From contig CAZYXV010000006.1 of NCBI GenBank assembly GCA_964651475.1, forward strand, positions 62,001 to 126,000: a stretch of DNA of 64,000 bases, read 5' to 3'. The notes beneath the pieces are model-generated. The model worked only from the letters and a program-made list of their open reading frames with translations, ran no database searches and was not told where the DNA came from. Positions 25,614 through 34,077 of the stretch are shown here, one piece after another. The position numbers were made by a program, and so were the translations under genes. The DNA comes from JBGSMF01 sp964651475 (lineage in GTDB: Bacteria > Chloroflexota > Anaerolineae > Fen-1058). Every line of letters starts with the position of its first letter. Positions within the stretch are counted from its first letter, which is position 1.

Positions 25614-26251
25614 ACATTCTCACCCTCGTATTTCCTCGACAACAACCTGTCCTTGTCATTCCACTCTTCCGGAAAAGGCGGCTGGTCTTTCACCTGCCCC
25701 ATGAATGATAATGCTTTTGTTAATTTTGGCAAATGGTCAGGTAGGGGCGAGTTATCTTGTCCCGGTTCATTGTGTTATGCGGCCAGGCCAGGATCCGTGC
25801 GTGTCAGCCAGCGTTATGATATTCCAGACCCACTAGCAGGCTGTCGGAGAGCGGCAGATACGCTCCCCGCCCCGTCTTCGGGGCGGGCGACCCTCGAGGA
25901 CGAGGGTCGGAGCGGAGGTTCTCCGACAGCCTGCTAGAATGTAACAGTGCGTGACCTGGGCTGAGTCGTTCAGCCGGCAAGCCATTGCGATTTTACCATA
26001 CATTGCTATCCTTTGTGGGAAAAAGACTTGCCGGCTTTGTGGCACATTGCCCCACTTCCCTTCAAGGCGGCTCTGCTGAAAGGTCAGGGTAACTATCTGT
26101 AATCTCAAGTTAAGAGAATATCCGTTATTGTGAAAAAGGGCCGGGCAAATCCGAGCTGGCGCGCATTGTGTTGTGCCAGGGGCTAGCAGAAGTAGGGGAC
26201 TTTGCAAGAGGCGCTGTGGGCAACGGCCAGAACCGTATTTTTTAAAGTGGT
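25614..26251. other. 638-bp intergenic region with a cruciform repeat
   Basis: No convincing gene. It contains the 105-bp nested palindrome at 25833-25937 and a weaker pair of 10-base inverted arms (AGCCGGCAAG at 25972-25981 and its complement at 26027-26036). A short minus-strand frame at 25529-25732 overlaps the start of the MFS gene and is not considered real. Confidence 0.5.
25833..25937. repeat. Cloverleaf-like nested palindromic element
   Basis: Perfect 18-base outer arms (25833-25850 and 25920-25937, beginning CTAGCAGGCTGTCGG) enclose an inner CGCTCC/GGAGCG pair and two strong hairpins: GCCCCG-TCTT-CGGGGC, and GACCCTCG-AGGA-CGAGGGTC. The whole could fold as a three-way or cloverleaf structure. 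A 13-base near-match of one arm occurs near 46905. It may be a REP/MITE-type element or a structured RNA. Confidence 0.6.
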
Positions 26252-28069
26252 TTAATGCCGTCCGAACTCGCGCGCCAGTTGATCACTGCTCAAGTGGATG
26301 ATAGTTGGGCGGCCATGTGGGCAGGTGCGCGGCGAGATGCATTGCTCTAGCTGTTGAACCAGCCCCTGCATTTCTTGCATCGAAAGGACCTGGCCGGCCT
26401 TGATGGCCGCCCGCTTGCAGACGCGGCGCACCAGGCGCGCCTCCTCGTCGCTTTGCAGGGGCATATCGCCTGCGTCAAGCTCTATCAGTACGTCGTTGAG
26501 AGCTTCACGTAAATCACTTGCCGCCAGCATAGCCGGCACGCTGCGCACCAGGAACGTGTTGCCCCCGAATGCCTCTAGCTCGAACCCAATCCGCTTGAAA
26601 AGTTCCAGGTGCTCTTCCACCAGGCTCACCGCCACCGGCGTCAGTTCGACCGGCACAGGATCAAGCAGGTTTTGCACGGCCAATGTCGAATTGCCTAATC
26701 CGGCCATGAAACGTTCGTAAAGCACCCGTTCGTGGGCGGCGTGCTGATCAATCAAATACATGCCTTCCGGACCTTCTGCAACGATATACGTGACGCCAAT
26801 CTGCCCCAGGACACGCAGAGGGGGAATACGAGAGACGGAGGGCTGGAGACTGGAGATTGGAGATTGGAGATTGGAAGTCGGAGGTTGGAGGTTGGACGCG
26901 GGGAGTTGCTCAGGCGCATAGAGATTTAGAGCACGCAGTCCGGCTTGCGTCCCCGGCGCTTCTTCCCCCGGCCTTCTTGCTTCCCATTCTCCTTGTTTTT
27001 CGCTCTCCCACTCTCCCTGTCCCCTTGTCTCTATACTTCTTGTTTCCTGAACCAGCGCTTGCCGGACGGCGCGCTGCACGGCGCGGAACACGGCGTCGCT
27101 GTCGCGAAAGCGGACCTGGCTCTTGGTGGGATGGACATTGACGTCCACGTCTTCGGGCGGCAGTTCGATGCGCAAAAAGCAGAGGGGATAGCGGTTGACC
27201 TGGAGCATGGTGTGATACGCCTGTGTCACTGCAAACGCCAGGCTGCGATCTTGGACCCATCGGCCATTGACGAAAAACGTCAACTCGTCGCGATTGGCGC
27301 GCGTCAGGGCCGGATCGCTCACGTAACCCAAACATTTTAACTTTGCTGTTTCGAGTTCATCTATGGCGCTTGTATTGGAGAGTAGGGATTGGAGATTTGA
27401 AATTTCTATCATCTGCTGCGCAGTGTCCAGGCCGTACACCGCGATAAGCGTATCTTGCAGCGCGCCGCTGCCGGTTGTTTGAAAGGTGACGCGCCCGTCG
27501 TGTGTGAGCTGAAAGCGCACGTCCGGGTAGGCCAGAGCATAGCGCGTGACGAGCGCGTCAATGTGGCGGCGCTCGGTGGTGATTGCTTTGAGAAATTTGA
27601 GCCGGGCAGGAACATTGTAGAATAGATGCTCAATGGTGATGATGGTTCCCGCCGGCGCCCCCATGCCTTTGTGTTCAATCACGCGCCCGCCTTCGAGCCG
27701 CAGGCGTGTCCCCACCTCTTCGCCGCGCGCGCGGGTGACGCACGTCACGTGCGACACGGATGCAACCGAGGCCAGCGCCTCGCCGCGAAAGCCCAACGTC
27801 GAAATGCGCATCAAATCATCCACCGAGGCGATCTTGCTGGTGGCATGGCGCTCAAAGGCCAGCTGCGCCTCGGAAGCCGGGATGCCAGAGCCGTCGTCTG
27901 AAACGCGAATCAATGCGCGCCCGCCCTCGGCGATTTCGATGCGCACCTGCGTCGCGCCAGCGTCGAGCGCGTTTTCCATCAATTCTTTGACGACAGAAGC
28001 CGGCCGCTCGACCACTTCGCCGGCGGCGATTTGTGAAGCCAGTTCGGAACTGAGAATATGAATTGGCAT
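26252..28069 (-). CDS. mutL: DNA mismatch repair protein MutL
   Basis: 605 residues from ATG 28069, which begins the canonical MPIHILSSELASQIAAGEVV. The GHKL ATPase motifs are ELMENALDAG, DDGSGI and GFRGEALASVASV. The C-terminal endonuclease domain has DQHAAHERVLYER, fitting DQHA-x2-E-x4-E, plus ACK-like CKRAAIKAGQ and CPHGRP, so this is a nicking-type MutL as in bacteria without MutH. The inter-domain linker is encoded partly by tandem GGAGATTGG-like repeats (26841-26896), giving Ser/Asn/Leu/Gln-rich sequence, and another such patch lies in the N-terminal domain (27370-27400). No mutS is nearby. The frame extends upstream to 28117, but that adds a non-conserved, repeat-like N-terminus. Confidence 0.95.
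   Translation of the reverse strand: MPIHILSSELASQIAAGEVVERPASVVKELMENALDAGATQVRIEIAEGGRALIRVSDDGSGIPASEAQLAFERHATSKIASVDDLMRISTLGFRGEALASVASVSHVTCVTRARGEEVGTRLRLEGGRVIEHKGMGAPAGTIITIEHLFYNVPARLKFLKAITTERRHIDALVTRYALAYPDVRFQLTHDGRVTFQTTGSGALQDTLIAVYGLDTAQQMIEISNLQSLLSNTSAIDELETAKLKCLGYVSDPALTRANRDELTFFVNGRWVQDRSLAFAVTQAYHTMLQVNRYPLCFLRIELPPEDVDVNVHPTKSQVRFRDSDAVFRAVQRAVRQALVQETRSIETRGQGEWESEKQGEWEARRPGEEAPGTQAGLRALNLYAPEQLPASNLQPPTSNLQSPISSLQPSVSRIPPLRVLGQIGVTYIVAEGPEGMYLIDQHAAHERVLYERFMAGLGNSTLAVQNLLDPVPVELTPVAVSLVEEHLELFKRIGFELEAFGGNTFLVRSVPAMLAASDLREALNDVLIELDAGDMPLQSDEEARLVRRVCKRAAIKAGQVLSMQEMQGLVQQLEQCISPRTCPHGRPTIIHLSSDQLAREFGRH
26841..26896. repeat. Tandem GGAGATTGG-type low-complexity repeat inside mutL
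   Basis: Successive copies of GGAGATT or GGAGGTT (consensus TGGAGATTGGAGATTGG) run through the linker-coding part of mutL without breaking the frame. A shorter patch is at about 27370-27400. Such units are usually intergenic debris, so the gene appears to have absorbed them. Confidence 0.7.
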
Positions 28070-28206
28070 ATCAGTTAAAAGTTGAAGGTTAAACGTGACA
28101 GGTGGAGTATAACACAAACCAGGGAGAAGTGCGAAAAGCCAGTCTTCCTGCGCTTAACTGCGCCGCACGGAAGGCACCTTGGTGATTGGGCACAAGTTCC
28201 ACGCCA

Positions 28207-29496
28207 TTATTTCTGATTTGCCAGGGTTGTTACCAATGCAGCCGGGTCAAGGATCGTTCCTAGCGAAACCTGCCGGCCGTTATGTTTTACCTGGATCGTG
28301 CGGCCGGTTTTTAGCGCCTGCGACCAGAATTGGTCGGGAGTGATAGATGGGTTGACCTGGGCAGCTAGGGCATACATCCCCGCGACGTAAGGGATAGCCC
28401 AACTGAGACCGCCTTGCCGATAGAAAACATATTCTCCTGCGCCGGTGGGGCTGGCTGTCGTCCGCGAGTCCATAGGGACCAATAAACAACTGGTGAGTCT
28501 TGGCCCGTTGAAGAACGACCTGGCCCAGAACATGCCGGGTTCATAAGACTCGGACTGGTCGGGATCATTCAACGGCGCGCGTCCCAGGCCGAGGAGCTGA
28601 AAGCTGTATGTCTCTTCGATGCTTGAGGAAACGACAAACAAGCCGTCGGATTTGGCTTCATTGACGGCAGCCGTGATGTCATCGTAGCCTTTCTTGTCCG
28701 GCATCCATCCTACTTGCATAGCAATGACCCGGATCTTGCGGCCTTCTGGCAGTTGCTCATTGATCTTCAAGACGCGCCGGACGGCCTGGGCATAGTATTG
28801 AAAATTCCACTCAAAGCCTTGTGGCCCTACGCCCCAATCGCCAGTCCACGAGCCGATGTAATACAAGTCAGCCTGCGGGGCTACACCGATTGTTTTGCCA
28901 ACGGCTATGGAAGCAACCGCGGCTCCATGCATGGCCGCTCTGTCACCAGGGGCTTTGATGTTGATCTCTTCATACAACTGGAGGCGCTCGGCGTATTCTT
29001 GGTGATCAACCAACAAGGGCTGGTCAATGATTGCAATGCCCACGCCTTGCCCGTTAATGCCGTGCGCATGCAATACGCGCATGTCCAATCCCGGATTCTT
29101 GCCCAATTCCATCATACGCTTCCAGTCAAAATCCGGCGGCATCCGTTCGGCAGGCGGCCAGGTGGTCTGGCTGTCAAAATCAGCGTACATCAAATCGTTC
29201 GACGAGGGGCGCAGGTCAAGGCCCGATAGATCGTAATTTCGCAGGTCAACTTGCCATCCGTCATCCGAGTTGGGATTGTAGGTTGGGATTGACGCCAGGG
29301 CCCCCCGGTTAAAGGTCTCTGGTTGAGGGCGCCGGTCAATCTTGGGAAACATGGCCGGGAGCGCCGGCAACTGTCGGGCAGCGGCCGGGGCTAATTGGCG
29401 CACCGTCGGTGATGGCGGCGCGGAAGCAAGCGGCGCACTGCAGGCGCTCAAATATAGTATTGTGATGCATAGCAAAAACCACGACCATTTTTTCAT
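28207..29496 (-). CDS. Subtilisin-like (S8) peptidase lipoprotein
   Basis: 429 residues. The N-terminus is a lipoprotein signal with lipobox LSAC (Cys about residue 19), so the protein should be membrane-tethered outside the cytoplasm. The S8 triad can be traced: Asp in GIAIIDQPL, His in AAMHGAAVASIAVG, and Ser in GGLSWAIPYVAG, where canonical subtilases have GTSMAxPHVAG. The Ser motif is atypical, so activity is probable but not certain. AGGAG precedes ATG 29496. It lies 17 bp after the membrane-protein gene of the PadR unit and may be co-transcribed with it. Confidence 0.8.
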   Translation of the reverse strand: MKKWSWFLLCITILYLSACSAPLASAPPSPTVRQLAPAAARQLPALPAMFPKIDRRPQPETFNRGALASIPTYNPNSDDGWQVDLRNYDLSGLDLRPSSNDLMYADFDSQTTWPPAERMPPDFDWKRMMELGKNPGLDMRVLHAHGINGQGVGIAIIDQPLLVDHQEYAERLQLYEEINIKAPGDRAAMHGAAVASIAVGKTIGVAPQADLYYIGSWTGDWGVGPQGFEWNFQYYAQAVRRVLKINEQLPEGRKIRVIAMQVGWMPDKKGYDDITAAVNEAKSDGLFVVSSSIEETYSFQLLGLGRAPLNDPDQSESYEPGMFWARSFFNGPRLTSCLLVPMDSRTTASPTGAGEYVFYRQGGLSWAIPYVAGMYALAAQVNPSITPDQFWSQALKTGRTIQVKHNGRQVSLGTILDPAALVTTLANQK

Positions 29497-29513
29497 TGTT
29501 GGGGTCTCCTGTT

Positions 29514-30770
29514 TTACACTCTAGCGTTCAGGCTGCCAGGGCAGCCTCTCTGTTTTTGTGCAGCAGTCACCAGCGTTGAGCTATGGCTCAATGACTCTTT
29601 CTCCGGGTTTTCAGGCCTGGCCTGCTTTTCGCGCTCGATCCAATAGTAAATCACCACGTCCGGTATCAACGTTGTCAGAAAAACGCCATTGAATATGAGT
29701 GAGGTGAGATTCCCGTAAGGGTCAGCCGAGGCAATCGCCAAGTTATAGATTTGGCCCCAGACTAGCGCAATCATCGGCGGCACGAGCAAGCCACGCGCAC
29801 GTCCGAACGTTGAGCGAGAACGCAGCACCCACACTGGCGTCCATACCAGGAAACAAGCTGCAAAGACAGAGGTCGTCGCCCTGGTCCACGCGGACATGAA
29901 GATAAGTCCTGGCCCGACCACCGCAAGGTATAGAGCGAATTCTGCGGCGGTGACTATCATTCCAGCCAGCAGGCCATGCTGTCGAGCTAACCGCAAGCCT
30001 ATTGCTGTAGAGGGTAAAAATATTGCCAGGGGCATCAAGTACCATAGATGCCAGAATGGTTCTGTGGCAATGAGATCCGAAAATCGAATGATGGACGAAA
30101 CTGCCCCGCCAGCGCCAGCCATGATGGCCACTCCGAGGAATAGCCATCCTACCATTGGAATGTGACGTCGTTGATAGATCAGTGTAGCAACGGCCAGCGC
30201 GCCTATCGCCGCCGAGAGGGCGAGTGAGTGTATTCCAGGCTGGAGTAGAAGAGGAAAGGCTGAGAGTGTAACTGTGGAGTAAATGACCACGCCCAATGCT
30301 GGCAAGCTCCAAACAGCAAACTCCCGCCAGTGGATTCCTGCAAGGGTCAACGCAACACATGCAATTGCCAGACCGTAAACGCCAACCGCGCGCCAGATCA
30401 GATTGTTGCCAGCAATCCACTTTAACACACCGCTCGTAATGCTGAGGGTAAATAGCCCTGGCAGAATTGCCAATCCGACTTGCTGCCAGGGTAAGGGAGT
30501 ATGAGTGTTGTTGTCCGCTTGAGGTAGCGAACCACGCTCTTGATTCATGTGCTCTTGGATTGCCGATGTCGCCAGGTCTATGAGGGTGTTAATCCACAGT
30601 AGAATAAAACCCAGGAGGCCGCCCTGGCGTTTGGCGTCACGGCATTGGTCGCGAAACACCTGGACCATCAGCGCGCCGTACTCGCGGCGATGCTGAGCGG
30701 GATACATAACCAGCAAAGCGCCGTAAATTTTACCCGAGACCCAAAGAACCTGTGTGGTGAGAAGCATCAT
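29514..30770 (-). CDS. Multi-spanning membrane protein paired with PadR regulator
   Basis: 418 residues. A cytoplasmic N-terminal segment (LLVMYPAQHRREYGALMVQVFRDQCRDA) resembles the permease-prefix region found beside PadR regulators. It is followed by about ten hydrophobic helices and a short basic tail. The gene overlaps padR by four bases (ATGA), so it is very probably its regulated target. Comparable proteins are uncharacterised; a role in membrane stress or transport is only a guess. No catalytic motif was seen. Confidence 0.75.
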   Translation of the reverse strand: MMLLTTQVLWVSGKIYGALLVMYPAQHRREYGALMVQVFRDQCRDAKRQGGLLGFILLWINTLIDLATSAIQEHMNQERGSLPQADNNTHTPLPWQQVGLAILPGLFTLSITSGVLKWIAGNNLIWRAVGVYGLAIACVALTLAGIHWREFAVWSLPALGVVIYSTVTLSAFPLLLQPGIHSLALSAAIGALAVATLIYQRRHIPMVGWLFLGVAIMAGAGGAVSSIIRFSDLIATEPFWHLWYLMPLAIFLPSTAIGLRLARQHGLLAGMIVTAAEFALYLAVVGPGLIFMSAWTRATTSVFAACFLVWTPVWVLRSRSTFGRARGLLVPPMIALVWGQIYNLAIASADPYGNLTSLIFNGVFLTTLIPDVVIYYWIEREKQARPENPEKESLSHSSTLVTAAQKQRGCPGSLNARV

Positions 30771-31141
30771 GCCGCCTCCGCGGCTGTTTCGCCAAGAAGA
30801 TGTTTGGCGTGCGCCACCTTGAGTAGATTAGACAGACGTTGCACTTCGGCGTTGAGAACGCGGCGCCCCAGGTGAGTGAGGCGATAGTAGCGCCGCCTTT
30901 CGTCATCGAGCGCAGGGTCGGGGCGCTCGTCCGATTCTTCAATCAGGTCGGCGGCCATCATCCGCTTGATTGAGCCATACAGCGTGCCCGGCCCCATCCG
31001 TATTTGGCCTTGTGCGTTGGCGGCGACTTGTTGCATGATTGCATACCCGTGCCTTTCTCCATCGGCCAGCGCCAGTAGAATGTGAAGCACTGCCGGCGTT
31101 AGAGGAAGCAGTTTCTCGATTTCGGAGTTGACATTGCTCAT
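30767..31141 (-). CDS. PadR-family transcriptional regulator
   Basis: 124 residues. The winged helix-turn-helix has the PadR hallmarks VLHILLALADGERHGYAIM and GPGTLYGSIKRM, then RRYYRLTHLGRRVL in the wing, and a short C-terminal dimerisation helix. PadR proteins are usually repressors that release DNA when they bind a small molecule. The promoter immediately upstream overlaps an inverted-repeat operator (31160-31198), suggesting autoregulation. GAGG lies 7 nt before ATG 31141. The next gene overlaps by ATGA. Confidence 0.9.
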   Translation of the reverse strand: MSNVNSEIEKLLPLTPAVLHILLALADGERHGYAIMQQVAANAQGQIRMGPGTLYGSIKRMMAADLIEESDERPDPALDDERRRYYRLTHLGRRVLNAEVQRLSNLLKVAHAKHLLGETAAEAA

Positions 31142-31159
31142 TATTGTACCTCTTTTAGA

Positions 31160-31198
31160 ATATCCGTAATGGATATATCACCGTCGGATATATTACGG
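31160..31198. promoter_or_regulatory. Probable PadR operator
   Basis: ATATCC-N5-GGATAT (31160-31176), and larger CCGTAAT...ATTACGG arms (31164-31170 and 31192-31198), form overlapping dyads. They cover the -10 and start region of the padR promoter, a typical position for an autorepressor. Confidence 0.6.
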
Positions 31199-31218
31199 CA
31201 TGTTTGCCCTTTTGTCAA
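31190..31218 (-). promoter_or_regulatory. Sigma-70-type promoter of the padR unit
   Basis: On the minus strand, TTGACA (complement of 31213-31218), a 17-nt spacer and TAATAT (complement of 31190-31195). It overlaps the inverted-repeat operator. Confidence 0.7.
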
Positions 31219-31293
31219 GGGGCAAAATTTGAAGTGTGGTAAAATAAGGGCTTGCTTGTGATGTGAGATTTTAAATCTAAAATCGAGGATACG

Positions 31294-34077
31294 ATGAGTT
31301 CAAGTTCCAAGCCCGCCCAAAGGATGGCAGTAGCGACTAGCGCAGAAATTCGCCAGCAGTTTCTAGATTTTTTTTCCGAACATCGGCATACAATCGTCCC
31401 CAGCGATTCGCTCGTTCCAGTTGGCGACGCGACCTTGTTGTTCACCAACGCCGGGATGAATCAATTTAAAGATGTTTTTTTGGGATTAGGCACACGCCCT
31501 TACACACGCGTGGCCGATACCCAGCTATGCATGCGCGTGGCTGGCAAGCACAATGACCTGGAAGACGTGGGGCGCGATACTACGCATCACACGCTCTTTG
31601 AAATGCTGGGCAATTGGTCGTTTGGCGACTATTACAAAAAAGAAGCCATTACATGGGCCTGGCAATTGCTCACGGACGTATGGGGCCTGGCCAGGGAACG
31701 CCTGTATGCAACGTGTTTCAAAGATGACAGTGGTGACCTGCCCACTGATGACGAGGCCGCTGGTTTTTGGCGGCAACAGCCAGGGATGGACCCCGCGCGC
31801 ATCTTGTTCTTTGGGCGACAAGACAATTTTTGGGAGATGGGCGATACTGGCCCGTGCGGGCCGTGCAGCGAGATTCACTATGATCGCGGCCCAGAATTTT
31901 GCGACATGCGCGATGTGCCCGGCCACGTTTGCCGGGTGAACGGAGACTGCAAGCGCTTTATCGAATTGTGGAACCTGGTATTCATCCAATACAATCGCCT
32001 TGGCCCCACTCAACTTGAGCCGCTGCCGGCCAAGCACGTGGATACCGGCATGGGCTTTGAGCGGATTGTGGCTGTTTTGCAAGGAGTGGACTCGAATTAC
32101 AAGACAGATTTGTTCACGCCAATTCTCAAGCGCGCGCAGACGTTGACGGGGCATAGCGACGCGCAGTTTGAAGAAAATATTGTCGCGTATCGCGTGATCG
32201 CCGACCACAGCCGGGCCTTGGCATTCCTCATCAGCGACGGTGTGCTGCCTGGCAACGTGGGACGCAATTACGTCTTGCGGATGATCTTGCGCCGTGCGGC
32301 GCGCTTTGGGCGCAAACTGGGGTTCGAGCAGCCGTTCCTGGCCGAAATTGCCCAGGTCGTCATTGACGAGATGGGCCAGTTTTTCCCCAACCTGGTCACG
32401 CGCCGCGAGCATATCTTGCGTGTAATTACCGATGAAGAGATCCGTTTCCAGCGCACATTGGACCTGGGCCTGGCGCGGTTGGACGAGGTTTTGGCCGGTC
32501 TGGATGAAGCGGGGCAAAAGACGATTCCAGGCCCGGTTGTGTTTGATCTAAAAGCGACGTATGGCTTGCCCCTGGAAGTGACCCGTGACGTGGCTCAAGA
32601 GCGCGGCTTGAGCGTGGACGAGACGGGTTTTCACGCCGCTGAAGCGGAACACCGTGAAGTGAGCGGCAGCGGCGCATTTGACTATGGGGCGACGGAAGGG
32701 TTGGAGGCGTATTCGAATTTCTTGCGCGAGCTGGCGGCGCGCGGCGAGATAGACCCGTCCGGCGTCGAGCACGACCCATATACGGCGACGGAGACCGAGA
32801 CAGTGGTGCTGGGCTTGCTCGCGCCGGGGAACGGGCAGGCGGCGCCATCGGCCAAGCCTGGCGATAAGGTAGGGGTAGTAGTGGCTGCTACACCCTTTTA
32901 CGTCGAGTCCGGCGGGCAGGTGAGCGACGCCGGCCTGATTTCGCGTTATCCCCCAGAAGGGGGCGAGCCTGTGTGGACGGTGCGCGTTGATAACGTGCGC
33001 AAGCCCGTGCCGGGCTTGATCGTGCACGAGGGCGAGGTTGTTCTGGGCCGCCCGCGCGCCGGTGACCCGTGCTGGGCGATGGTAGATTACGAGCGGCGGT
33101 GGGACATTATGCGCAATCACACCGCCACGCATTTGCTCCACGCCGCGCTGCGCTACGTGCTGGGCAATCACGTCCAGCAGGCCGGCAGCCTGGTCGAGCC
33201 GGATCGGCTGCGCTTTGATTTTACGCACAGCGGGATGCTCACTCAGGACGAATTGGACGCCGTGACGCAAGATGTCAACGACGCCATTCTGGCGAATTAC
33301 GAGGTCAATATAACGCACGAGGCGTATCGCGACGCGATTGCCGGCGGCGTCATTGCCTTGTTTGGCGAAAAATACGGCGACATCGTGCGCGCGCTGCGTA
33401 TCAGCCATCCCAGCGAGTCGCCGGTATCGCAAGAATTGTGCGGGGGCACGCACGTTGCCAGCACGGCTCAGATTGGTTTGTTCGTCATCACGTCCGAAGG
33501 CAGCGTCGGCGCGGGGCTTCGCCGCATCGAGGCGGTGACTGGCCACGCCGCGCAGGCGCTGGTGCACAGCCGCTTGACGCGCCTGACTCACGCGGCGGCC
33601 TACCTGGGCTGCGCGCCGGATGAAGTAGACCGCAAGGTGCTTGGCGCGCTGGAAGAGCTCCAGGCGGCCCAAAAAGAGTTGGCGCGCCTGCAGCGCGACA
33701 AGGCCCGGCGTGATTTTGAAGGGTTGTTGGATGGCGTGCAAATGGTGAACGATGTGCCGGTGCTGGCGGCGCAGGTGAGTGTTGTATCTGTGGATGCCAT
33801 GCGCGAGATGACAGACTGGTTCCGCGCGCGCAAGGGATCCGGCGTGGTGGTGCTGGGCGCTACACTCGAAGGCCGCCCCCAGATCGTGGCCGCGGTGACG
33901 GATGACCTGGTGGGACGCGGCTTGCACGCCGGCAAACTGGCGGGCGCCGTCGCCAAGGTGGTGGGCGGCGGCGGCGGCGGCAAGCCGACCTTGGCGCAGG
34001 CCGGCGGCCGAGACGCCGGCAAGTTGGCGGAAGCGTTGGCGGGTGTGCCTGGCCTGGTAAAAGAACTCTTGGGTTGA
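31294..34077 (+). CDS. alaS: Alanyl-tRNA synthetase
   Basis: 927 residues. It covers the class II catalytic domain (FTNAGMNQFKDVFLG, RVAGKHNDLEDVG, HHTLFEMLGNWSFGDYYK), the tRNA-recognition domain, the editing domain with zinc-site motifs HTATHLLHAAL and CGGTHV, and a C-terminal DHHA1 domain with GGGGGGKPTLAQAGG. It charges tRNA-Ala and clears mischarged Ser or Gly. It is slightly longer than the common 870-880 residues, mainly by a Ser/Lys-rich N-terminal stretch before SAEIRQQFLDFF. GAGG lies 5 nt before ATG 31294. It heads a plus-strand run with the next gene overlapping (TGATG). No T-box leader was seen. Confidence 0.97.
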   Translation: MSSSSKPAQRMAVATSAEIRQQFLDFFSEHRHTIVPSDSLVPVGDATLLFTNAGMNQFKDVFLGLGTRPYTRVADTQLCMRVAGKHNDLEDVGRDTTHHTLFEMLGNWSFGDYYKKEAITWAWQLLTDVWGLARERLYATCFKDDSGDLPTDDEAAGFWRQQPGMDPARILFFGRQDNFWEMGDTGPCGPCSEIHYDRGPEFCDMRDVPGHVCRVNGDCKRFIELWNLVFIQYNRLGPTQLEPLPAKHVDTGMGFERIVAVLQGVDSNYKTDLFTPILKRAQTLTGHSDAQFEENIVAYRVIADHSRALAFLISDGVLPGNVGRNYVLRMILRRAARFGRKLGFEQPFLAEIAQVVIDEMGQFFPNLVTRREHILRVITDEEIRFQRTLDLGLARLDEVLAGLDEAGQKTIPGPVVFDLKATYGLPLEVTRDVAQERGLSVDETGFHAAEAEHREVSGSGAFDYGATEGLEAYSNFLRELAARGEIDPSGVEHDPYTATETETVVLGLLAPGNGQAAPSAKPGDKVGVVVAATPFYVESGGQVSDAGLISRYPPEGGEPVWTVRVDNVRKPVPGLIVHEGEVVLGRPRAGDPCWAMVDYERRWDIMRNHTATHLLHAALRYVLGNHVQQAGSLVEPDRLRFDFTHSGMLTQDELDAVTQDVNDAILANYEVNITHEAYRDAIAGGVIALFGEKYGDIVRALRISHPSESPVSQELCGGTHVASTAQIGLFVITSEGSVGAGLRRIEAVTGHAAQALVHSRLTRLTHAAAYLGCAPDEVDRKVLGALEELQAAQKELARLQRDKARRDFEGLLDGVQMVNDVPVLAAQVSVVSVDAMREMTDWFRARKGSGVVVLGATLEGRPQIVAAVTDDLVGRGLHAGKLAGAVAKVVGGGGGGKPTLAQAGGRDAGKLAEALAGVPGLVKELLG

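Noticed and set aside
25529..25732. Minus-strand 67-residue frame overlapping the MFS start
   Set aside because: It overlaps the MFS gene in another frame and shows no family motif; probably chance.
32548..33927. Long minus-strand frame opposite alaS
   Set aside because: Antisense shadow of a highly conserved synthetase in GC-rich DNA.
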